6,770 bases of DNA from an uncultured Campylobacter sp. (lineage in GTDB: Bacteria; Campylobacterota; Campylobacteria; Campylobacterales; Campylobacteraceae): assembly GCA_938036585.1 (NCBI GenBank), contig CALHQN010000350.1, positions 1 to 6,770 of the forward strand. The letters are read 5' to 3'. Under the pieces are notes generated by a model. It saw nothing but the letters and a program-made list of their open reading frames with translations. It did no database searches and was not told the origin of the DNA. The translations under genes were made by a program, and so were the position numbers. Of this stretch, positions 1-5,638 are shown piece by piece. Each line of letters begins with the position of its first letter. The stretch's first letter is position 1.

Positions 1-517
1 ACCCGCTTGATATGTTTTTAAAATATGTTATGTGCGAATTGTTGATAATAATATCATTTTCTTTTGCAAAATAGCAATACAAGGCGAACAGGCACAAAAA
101 TAAAACACTTAAAATAAAAGTTGAATTTTGATTATATAGCAAATATGTTCTACCGCCATAATATAAATCTATCAAACCTTTGTTATACAAAATTTTTATG
201 AAAATAGACGGAATAATGATTGCTATGATGATATAAAACAGCAAGTGCATAATGTTGTAATTTTTTATAACAATCGGATCTTTATCGTAATCCCTAGCCC
301 CAGTTCTAGAATTCTTATTAGAAGCGGCATCATCGGAATTTGAATTTTGAAATTTTAGATTGCCTTCTGCATTTAAATTTGAGGTATCGGATTTTGAAGC
401 ATTTGAATTTGAAGTATCAAAATTTTGAGCGTCAGAATTCTCTTGCGATCCTTGCTCTAAATTTTGACGCCGCTCATTTATAATTTTCTTTAGCTCTTCG
501 AGCCTTGCTTCGTTCAT
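1..517 (-). CDS. Hypothetical membrane protein, 3' end cut off by the window edge
   Basis: I do not recognise this protein. From the ATG at 515-517 the frame stays open for 172 codons to the left edge, so the C-terminus is missing. Residues 1-22 are charged (MNEARLEELKK..) and probably helical. Residues 23-72 are a hydrophilic Asn/Ser/Asp-rich linker with an imperfect 10-residue duplication (DTSNSNA then DTSNLNA). About 89-110 (around HLLFYIIIAIII) and 132-151 (around FILSVLFLCLFALY) look like transmembrane helices. The only possible start is this ATG, because an in-frame stop lies a few codons upstream. A GGGGA sits 5 nt before it as a modest ribosome binding site. The gene begins 57 bp after the dehydrogenase stop on the same strand, so co-transcription is plausible. 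GC is about 25% over the first 240 bases of the window, far below the neighbours, which suggests acquired or fast-evolving DNA. A role in surface glycan work is only a guess from context. Confidence 0.75.
   Translation of the reverse strand, partial: MNEARLEELKKIINERRQNLEQGSQENSDAQNFDTSNSNASKSDTSNLNAEGNLKFQNSNSDDAASNKNSRTGARDYDKDPIVIKNYNIMHLLFYIIIAIIIPSIFIKILYNKGLIDLYYGGRTYLLYNQNSTFILSVLFLCLFALYCYFAKENDIIINNSHITYFKNISSG
368..418 (-). repeat. Imperfect 30-bp-period tandem duplication in the Asn-rich linker
   Basis: On the minus strand a block reading GATACTTCAAATTCAAATGC (399-418) recurs as GATACCTCAAATTTAAATGC (369-388), 30 bases apart with three mismatches. The period is ten codons, so the reading frame is kept and the protein gains DTSNSNA/DTSNLNA copies. 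This is a typical way for a low-complexity linker to grow by slippage. Copy number may differ between strains. Confidence 0.6.
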
Positions 518-574
518 CCTTATCCCCGCTAAGCCGCCGATTTAGAAGCCTAAATTTAAACCCCGAGTTAAATT

Positions 575-1831
575 TCAGAGCTTTCCTTGCGCGCCTTTAT
601 AGACGTTTTTCACGTCGTAAACCAGCGAGCCTGCGTAATCAAGCTCAAAAAATTGCTTATGCGCTACGGCGATTACGACGCAGTCAAATTTGCGCAAGTC
701 GGGCTTTTGCAGCAGATCGATGTCGTAGTATCTCTTGGCGTCGGTGGCGCTCGCCCAAGGATCATAGACGCTTACTTCGCAGCCGAAATTTTTAAGCTCG
801 TTTATCATATCCACGACGCGCGTATTACGGGTGTCGGGGCAGTTTTCTTTAAACGTCAGCCCCAAGATCAAGACCTTCGCGCCCTTTACCTTTTCGTCGT
901 ATTTTATCATCATCTTAACGACCTCCGTAGCGACGTAGCTTCCCATATTATCGTTGATACGGCGGCTTGATAGGATGATTTCCGGGTGATAGCCCACCTC
1001 GGTCGCCTTCTGCGCCAGATAATACGGATCGATGCCGATGCAGTGTCCGCCCACGAGCCCTGGACGGAAGCTTAAGAAATTCCACTTCGTAGCCGCCGCG
1101 TCGATGACGTCGTTGGTGTTGATACCGAGCTTGCCGAACAGGATCGCAAGCTCGTTGATAAAGCCGATATTGATGTCGCGCTGAGTGTTTTCGATCACCT
1201 TCGCGGCCTCGGCGACCTTTATGCTGCTAGCGCGAAAGGTGCCGTTTTGCAGGATGCTAAGATAGACGCTATCTACGACGTCCAGAGCCTCGGGGGTGCT
1301 TGCCGAGACGATCTTTTTGATCTTCGTGACGGTGTGAACTTTATCGCCCGGATTGATACGCTCGGGCGAATATCCACAGAAAAAATCGCGGTTAAATTTT
1401 AGCCCGCTTACGCGCTGCAACACCGGCACGCAGTCCTCCTCCGTAGCGCCCGGATAGACGGTGCTTTCATACACGACGATGTCGCCCTTTTTAAGCACGG
1501 CCCCGACGCTTTCGCTGGCCTTGATTAGCGGCGTGAGATCGGGGCGATTTAGCCTATCTACGGGAGTGGGCACGCACACGATGTAAAAATTACTCTGCCT
1601 CATATCATCTAGCTTTGCGCTAAATTTAAGCCCGTTTTGAATCGCTGCGGCAAGCTCCTCGTCGCTAAGCTCCAGCGTGCGATCGTGCCCGCCGCGCAGC
1701 TCCTCTATGCGCTCTTGCGAGACGTCAAAGCCCACGACCTCGTGTTTTGCCGCAAACGCCGCCGCCAAAGGAAGCCCAACGTAGCCAAGCCCGATTATCG
1801 CTATTTTCATTTTTCCCTCATTTGCTTTCAT
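575..1831 (-). CDS. UDP-N-acetylhexosamine 6-dehydrogenase (nucleotide sugar dehydrogenase, TviB/WbpO type)
   Basis: The enzyme oxidises C6 of a UDP-sugar twice with NAD+, giving the UDP-uronic acid used for capsule, O-antigen or other surface glycan; it acts in the cytoplasm. Numbered from the first ATG (418 aa, full length for the family), the Rossmann motif GLGYVG is at 14-19, YESTVYPG at 121-128, the helix KVAEAAKVIENTQRD at 205-219, the catalytic cysteine in GGHCIGIDPYY at Cys264, and the C-terminal UDP-binding LTFKENCPDTRNTR at 325-338. Wording such as VPTP..RPDLTPLIKASE and NIKKI-like segments matches, from memory, TviB and WbpO, which use UDP-GlcNAc/GalNAc, better than UDP-glucose dehydrogenases (Ugd). 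The substrate is therefore inferred as UDP-HexNAc. Two starts are credible: ATG 1829-1831 and ATG 1808-1810. The second gives MKIAIIGLGYVG, the usual family N-terminus. No other sugar gene is visible in the window apart from the unknown membrane protein downstream. Confidence 0.93.
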   Translation of the reverse strand: MKANEGKMKIAIIGLGYVGLPLAAAFAAKHEVVGFDVSQERIEELRGGHDRTLELSDEELAAAIQNGLKFSAKLDDMRQSNFYIVCVPTPVDRLNRPDLTPLIKASESVGAVLKKGDIVVYESTVYPGATEEDCVPVLQRVSGLKFNRDFFCGYSPERINPGDKVHTVTKIKKIVSASTPEALDVVDSVYLSILQNGTFRASSIKVAEAAKVIENTQRDINIGFINELAILFGKLGINTNDVIDAAATKWNFLSFRPGLVGGHCIGIDPYYLAQKATEVGYHPEIILSSRRINDNMGSYVATEVVKMMIKYDEKVKGAKVLILGLTFKENCPDTRNTRVVDMINELKNFGCEVSVYDPWASATDAKRYYDIDLLQKPDLRKFDCVVIAVAHKQFFELDYAGSLVYDVKNVYKGAQGKL

Positions 1832-1841
1832 ATTTTCCTCT
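1808..1841 (-). promoter_or_regulatory. Two ribosome binding sites deciding the dehydrogenase start
   Basis: Two Shine-Dalgarno/ATG pairs stand 21 bases apart in the same frame. GAGG at 1837-1840 lies 5 nt before ATG 1829-1831, and GAGGG at 1815-1819 lies 4 nt before ATG 1808-1810. Both are good sites. The downstream start removes MKANEGK and leaves the Rossmann strand right at the N-terminus, as in most family members. The sequence alone does not decide which is used. Confidence 0.6.
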
Positions 1842-1850
1842 TTTCTTTGC

Positions 1851-1895
1851 GTTAAATTTCATCGTTAAATTTCGCTCTCAAACTCGCTAAATTTC
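1851..1895. repeat. Three copies of GTTAAATTTC-like decamer before the dehydrogenase
   Basis: On the plus strand GTTAAATTTC occurs at 1851-1860 and 1864-1873, and GCTAAATTTC at 1886-1895. Spacings are 13 and 22 bases. The block sits 10 to 55 bases upstream of the dehydrogenase Shine-Dalgarno sequence, so it would fall in its leader or promoter. It may be an operator, or only a local cluster of the AAATTT word that fills this region. Confidence 0.4.
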
Positions 1896-2035
1896 AGGGC
1901 TGCGCAGATACATTGCGCGTCTTAAAATTTAACATTGCAGGCTCGCTCGCCGTTTTACTTGCGCTTATTTGCACGGCGGCAAATTTAAAATTTTGTCTTG
2001 ATACGGAATTTTACGCCGCGCCGAAATTCTGTATT

Positions 2036-2110
2036 GCGATAAAACTCCACCACCTTAGCGCAGCGAGCGACACAGCACAAAATCCCGCGTCGCGATAAAA
2101 TTCCATCGCC
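2036..2110. repeat. Imperfect 19-bp direct repeat in the spacer
   Basis: GCGATAAAACTCCACCACC at 2036-2054 recurs as GCGATAAAATTCCATCGCC at 2092-2110 with three mismatches, start to start 56 bases apart. It lies within the AAATTT-rich spacer. No function is apparent. Confidence 0.5.
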
Positions 2111-2259
2111 GTGCCGTTAAAATTTTGCGCCGCTAAATTCTATGCCGCCAAAATTCCGCGCCGTAAAATTTAAACGCCTTAAAATTTCAAAAGCCGCGCC
2201 GAATTTCGCGAATTTTCGTCGCCGCAAAATTTTAAAAAACCTCGCGAAATTTAGCAAAT

Positions 2260-4080
2260 TTAATCTTTAATTTCAACCGCTTCATCCTTGATCTCGACCT
2301 TTTGCGTGGCGTTTGCGTCGGCTGCGGGCTTAAGATAGCCCTCTTTTACCATCATTTCCACCGTGCGGCGAAAGATCGGAAGCGCATTTTGAGCGGCGTA
2401 GTAGCTGCCCTTTTTGGGTTCGCGCACCAAAACGCCGATCGTGTAGCTGCTCTCCGCGTCGTTGACAAAGCCGAAAAACGAGCTGTTATAGGCGCTCGAG
2501 TAGCCGCCCCCCTTGGCGATACGCGCGGTTCCCGTCTTGCCGCCGATTTGCAGCCCCGCTACCCGCCCCTTGCGCCCCGTGCCGCTCTCGACCGTTTTAA
2601 TTAAAATTCCTTTGATTACGTCGGCGGTATTTTTGGAGACGACTTGGCGGGTTTCGCTTTCGTTGACGGTGTAAATTTTGCTGTTATTTTCGAGATTTTC
2701 CACTATGCGCGGACTGATCATCACGCCGCCGTTGTTAAAGACGGTGTAGGCGTTAAGCATCTGAAGGAAGGTCATCTGCGCGCCGTAGCCGTAGCTGATC
2801 GTGGCTTTATAAATTTTATTGTTCAGGCTTTTGACGCTAGGTATATTTCCGCTCTGCTCATACGGCAGATCGATGCCCGTTTTTTGCGACATACCGAAGT
2901 TCATCAGCCCGTCGTAGATGATCTGCCCCTCCAGCCGTTCCGAAATTTTAATCATTCCGATATTTGAGCTCTGCGCGATGATATCCTCGCCGCTCATCTG
3001 CTTTGCGGGGTGCGTATCGTGGATGATGCGCGAGCCGAGCTTGTAGCTGCCGTTGTAGGTGTTGATCATCTCGCCGGGCTTTACGGCTTTGGCGTCGTAG
3101 GCGATCGCGAAAATTATCGGCTTCATAATGGAGCCCACCTCGTAAGCGTATTCGCTCGCGGTAAAATTTAAATTCTTAAGATCGTTTTTCGTGATATTTG
3201 AAGGATCGTAGCGGGCGTTGGTCGCAAGGGCTAGAATTTTACCCGTTTTGGAGTTCATGATCCCCACCACGACCTCGCGCGCGTCGTATCTGTCGCTGCT
3301 CTCGTCGATCAGCCGCTCAAGCTGTCTTTGAAATGCCAAAGGCACGCTCAGACGGAGATTATAGCCGTCGATCCTGCCCGTTTTTTTGCTGCTGCGCTCT
3401 AGGATGATGTTGCCGCCGATGTCGCGCGGGCCAATGATAAACTCGTCTCTAACGGGCGAGAGATAATACTCGTAGTACTTCTCGACCCCTTTGATGCCGC
3501 TTACTTTAGTGATGCCGCCGACCTCTTTTTTATTGATATACCCGATCAGCGGGGTGAGCGAGTCTGCGACGTTGTAGCTGCGCTTCTCGCCGCTTTCGGT
3601 TACGCTCATGCGGATAGGCGGATTTAGCCTGCCGTTTGCGCCTATGAAGCTAACGAAGACCTTTTTTAAATTTAGCTTATACGCAAGCTCTTTTAGATGC
3701 ACCGCGGTCTTGGCGTCGATCTTATACGATAGCACGGTCGTGCCGCCTGAGTTTTCGATCGCCTTTTTGACGCGCTTTTCGCTATCGCCCGTGTAGATGC
3801 AGTATAGCCGCACGAAAAGATCGAGCTTGTTTTTGTCGATACTGCGCGCATCGACGCTAACTTTATAGAGCTTGACGGAATTTGCCGCGACGTAGTTGTC
3901 CTTTGCGATCACCGCGCCGCGGATCGCGCTGTTGGTTTCATTGACGTCCAGACGCGGCAGCTTGCGATCGGTGCTGCCCCAAAAATATAAAATCGCCAAA
4001 AATACGAAAAGCGCCGCCGGCATGAATATAAACATCACGATGATCATACCGACCGAGGAGCTTTTGTCTCTTACTACCAT
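2260..4080 (-). CDS. ftsI: Division-type class B penicillin-binding protein (peptidoglycan transpeptidase, FtsI/PBP3-like)
   Basis: This is a DD-transpeptidase that cross-links peptidoglycan, anchored in the inner membrane with its catalytic domain in the periplasm; FtsI serves septum synthesis. The 606-aa protein has one N-terminal membrane anchor (about 11-34), a dimerisation/pedestal region with RG at 54-55 to about 235, and a transpeptidase domain from about 238. All three active-site motifs are intact: SxxK as S317-I-M-K320, SxN as S371-S-N373, and KTGT at 515-518. The C-terminus ends in a duplicated VEIKD (595-599, 602-606). The length fits FtsI. PBP2/MrdA is the main alternative, and I prefer FtsI from general resemblance and the short RG-AVIAKDN segment. 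The ATG at 4078-4080 directly follows an out-of-frame TAG, and upstream AAAGAAA is a weak ribosome binding site. It starts 74 bp after aat on the same strand, so read-through is likely. Confidence 0.93.
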   Translation of the reverse strand: MVVRDKSSSVGMIIVMFIFMPAALFVFLAILYFWGSTDRKLPRLDVNETNSAIRGAVIAKDNYVAANSVKLYKVSVDARSIDKNKLDLFVRLYCIYTGDSEKRVKKAIENSGGTTVLSYKIDAKTAVHLKELAYKLNLKKVFVSFIGANGRLNPPIRMSVTESGEKRSYNVADSLTPLIGYINKKEVGGITKVSGIKGVEKYYEYYLSPVRDEFIIGPRDIGGNIILERSSKKTGRIDGYNLRLSVPLAFQRQLERLIDESSDRYDAREVVVGIMNSKTGKILALATNARYDPSNITKNDLKNLNFTASEYAYEVGSIMKPIIFAIAYDAKAVKPGEMINTYNGSYKLGSRIIHDTHPAKQMSGEDIIAQSSNIGMIKISERLEGQIIYDGLMNFGMSQKTGIDLPYEQSGNIPSVKSLNNKIYKATISYGYGAQMTFLQMLNAYTVFNNGGVMISPRIVENLENNSKIYTVNESETRQVVSKNTADVIKGILIKTVESGTGRKGRVAGLQIGGKTGTARIAKGGGYSSAYNSSFFGFVNDAESSYTIGVLVREPKKGSYYAAQNALPIFRRTVEMMVKEGYLKPAADANATQKVEIKDEAVEIKD

Positions 4081-4154
4081 CTACTGTTTCTTTAAAATTT
4101 TAAATTTAGCGCGCATGCTTCCCGCGCGATTTCGTTTCAATGTCCGGCTCAAAG

Positions 4155-4832
4155 CTAAACACCGCGCGGAATTTTAAGATCCGCAAAGCGCTCAAAGCCG
4201 CTATCTTGCGCGCTAAGATCGGCGAATAAAGCAAGGAATTCCTCGCGCGCCATCTCCTTTACGCCCATAAATTTCAGATGATCGTTCATAATCTGACAAT
4301 CGATCAGGAAATGAAATTTAGCAAGCACCTCGCAAAGCCTAATCAGCGCGACTTTCGAAGCGTTGCTCTTTAGGCTCAGCATACTCTCGCCGCAAAACAC
4401 GCGGCCAAAAATGAGCCCGTATAGCCCGCCTGCGAGCTCGCCGTCCTCGTACGCCTCGACGCTGTGGGCGATGCCCGCATCCGCCAGGCGCGAATACGCC
4501 TCCGCAATCTGCTCGCTGATCCAAGTGCCCTGTTTTTCGCGCTCGCGCACGCTTTTGCACAAATTTATAAAGCCTCTAAAATCGGCGTCAAATTTTATCT
4601 CATATCGCTTCAGATAGGGCTTTATCGATTTTTGCACGCGCACTTCGCGCGGATCGAGCACCGCGCGTGGATCAGGCGACCACCATAAAATGGGCTCATC
4701 CTCGCTAAACCACGGAAAGATCCCCGCGCCGTATGCGCTAAGCAAGCAATCCTCGCTAAGATCGCCGCCGCTTGCAAGAGGCGCGAAAGCGGGCGCGTAT
4801 AGCGGATCGGGGAAGTCGTAAAACTTTCTCAT
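4155..4832 (-). CDS. aat: Leucyl/phenylalanyl-tRNA--protein transferase
   Basis: Aat moves Leu or Phe from aminoacyl-tRNA to the N-terminus of proteins that begin with Arg or Lys, creating an N-degron that ClpS hands to ClpAP. It is cytoplasmic. The 225-aa protein has the family motifs: GIFPWF (37-42) followed by PILWWSPDPRAVL (47-59), TWI..QIAEAY (103-113), HSVEAYEDGELAGGLYG (123-139), GESMLSL..NASKVAL (148-163) and LIDCQ (176-180), which carries the conserved Asp178 and Gln180. Length is normal. The start is well supported: GGAG at 4838-4841 sits 5 nt before the ATG. That ATG overlaps the stop of the upstream ORF as ATGA, which suggests translational coupling if the upstream ORF is translated. 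Its partner gene clp lies upstream on the same strand; from memory clpA and aat are adjacent in C. jejuni as well. Confidence 0.95.
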   Translation of the reverse strand: MRKFYDFPDPLYAPAFAPLASGGDLSEDCLLSAYGAGIFPWFSEDEPILWWSPDPRAVLDPREVRVQKSIKPYLKRYEIKFDADFRGFINLCKSVREREKQGTWISEQIAEAYSRLADAGIAHSVEAYEDGELAGGLYGLIFGRVFCGESMLSLKSNASKVALIRLCEVLAKFHFLIDCQIMNDHLKFMGVKEMAREEFLALFADLSAQDSGFERFADLKIPRGV

Positions 4833-5638
4833 CGCGGCTCCGCGGCGACCGCTTTATGAAATTTCGCGGCGAGCTCTACATTTTTGCCCGCATAAAATCC
4901 CGCGCTAAATTTAGCGCTCGGTTGCGCTTTCGCATAAATTTTATCGCGAAATTTCGCAGTTAAATTTTCTCCGTGCTGCGAGATGTGCCGCGCGCTTTGA
5001 GCAGTTTGCAAGCTCTGAACACCCAGCGCGCTTTGTACATTTTGTACGCCCCGAACGCTTTGTGGGCTAAATTTTTTAAACTCAAGCGCTTTGCTCTCGT
5101 GGAATTCTGTAAATTTGCCCGCTTGAGCTACGCGGAATTCTGTAAATTTACACACCTGCGTTACCTGAAATTCTTTAAATTTATGAGCTTGCACTACGCG
5201 GCGGAATCCATTTCGTTGCGACTTAGCCGCGCAAATCTGCTCGTTAAATTTAAACTCATTCGGGCAAAGCTCGCTTGTTTTAGCCAGCCTCTCGCCAAAT
5301 TCAGATCCACGATTAAATTTTGCGATAGAGTGCAAAAGCCCTAATTTTAGCTGCTGCGTGCAAAATTCCGCGATGAAATTTTCTCCGCGCTCGCCACTTC
5401 GCCGCGCGCAAAATTTCGCGCCAGATGTAGTCAATCGCGGATCGAATTCTCTTCCGCTCGCTTTGTTCTCGCCTTTTGTCGCAGCACATAGCATAGAGCA
5501 AGGGCAGTCAAATTCTGCGCCGTACCCCCTACTCCGCCTAGCAAAAAATTCTGCGTGAAATTTTATGTTAAATTTTGCGCCCGCGTCTGATTCGGCTTGC
5601 GCGGACGAAATTTTAAAATTTCTAAAATGATTTCTCAT
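4829..5638 (-). CDS. Unrecognised KF/EF-repeat ORF between clpA and aat; may or may not be translated
   Basis: I recognise no domain. From the ATG at 5636-5638 it would give 269 aa. A GTG at 5678-5680 would add 14 residues and deepen the overlap with clp. Features favouring a gene: the frame has no stop for more than 280 codons, its ATG lies just inside the end of clp (5622-5624 stop) with GGAAG 6 nt upstream, and its TGA overlaps the aat ATG as ATGA. Almost all AAATTT and GAATTT/C words fall in the codon phase giving Lys-Phe or Glu-Phe (AKF, AEF, KFTEF). Features against: composition is basic, Phe-, Ala- and Gln-rich and of low complexity, no signal peptide or membrane segment is visible, and the same palindromic word fills true spacers. 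Since AAATTT is its own complement, the opposite strand is also partly open in register. Residues about 140-196 hold 11-residue repeats such as KFTEFRVAQA. If untranslated, this is a 790-bp repeat-expanded spacer. Confidence 0.42.
   Translation of the reverse strand: MRNHFRNFKISSAQAESDAGAKFNIKFHAEFFARRSRGYGAEFDCPCSMLCAATKGENKASGREFDPRLTTSGAKFCARRSGERGENFIAEFCTQQLKLGLLHSIAKFNRGSEFGERLAKTSELCPNEFKFNEQICAAKSQRNGFRRVVQAHKFKEFQVTQVCKFTEFRVAQAGKFTEFHESKALEFKKFSPQSVRGVQNVQSALGVQSLQTAQSARHISQHGENLTAKFRDKIYAKAQPSAKFSAGFYAGKNVELAAKFHKAVAAEPR
5069..5215 (-). repeat. 33-bp (11-codon) tandem repeats, about five degenerate units
   Basis: Plus-strand anchors stand exactly 33 bases apart: AAACTC at 5078, AAATTT at 5111, AAATTT at 5144 and AAATTT at 5177. 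GAATTCTGTAAATTT is identical in the two middle units (5102-5116 and 5135-5149). On the minus strand the units read HKFKEFQVTQV, CKFTEFRVAQA, GKFTEFHESKA and LEFKKFSPQSV. A further diverged unit, NGFRRVVQA, lies before them with one extra CGC codon. The period is a multiple of three, so expansion does not break the frame. Units are contiguous with no unique spacers. Confidence 0.75.

Larger units (their letters stand above)
1832..2259. other. 428-bp gene-free spacer, dense in AAATTT palindromes and short imperfect repeats
   Basis: No convincing gene lies between the ftsI stop and the dehydrogenase start. The string AAATTT starts at 1854, 1867, 1889, 1925, 1981, 1988, 2120, 2166, 2182, 2227, 2247 and 2256 (the last runs two bases into ftsI), where fewer than one would be expected by chance. 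Between them lie GC-rich linkers made of CGCC, GCCG and GCGC. From about 2105 to 2235 this gives a loose alternation of GC-rich and A/T palindromic blocks every 14-20 bases. The spacer must hold the ftsI transcript end and any dehydrogenase promoter, but I see no clear hairpin-plus-T-run terminator and no convincing sigma-70 box. Confidence 0.6.

Noticed and set aside
1913..2098. Plus-strand 61-codon frame starting at TTG, with a hydrophobic, signal-peptide-like N-terminus
   Set aside because: TTG start without a convincing ribosome binding site, located wholly in the repeat-rich spacer, opposite in strand to all neighbours, and with no recognisable family.
2185..2240. GC-rich block after ftsI (CGCGCCGAATTTCGCG and nearby) considered as a rho-independent terminator
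   Set aside because: The arms do not pair into a stable stem when checked base by base, and no T-run follows in the right place on the minus strand.
4081..4154. Spacer between aat and ftsI as a promoter or terminator region
   Set aside because: Only 74 bases, with one AAATTT-type word and no recognisable promoter boxes or hairpin; simple read-through is the plainer reading.
5069..5215. Regular 33-bp repeats considered as a CRISPR array
   Set aside because: The units abut each other, diverge from one another, have no unique spacers and keep a reading frame; no cas gene is present.
4973..5344. Plus-strand 123-codon frame rich in KF within the clp-aat interval
   Set aside because: It is the codon-register mirror of the minus-strand ORF: AAATTT is palindromic and reads Lys-Phe on both strands. 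The minus-strand version has the overlaps with clp and aat and is the better candidate.
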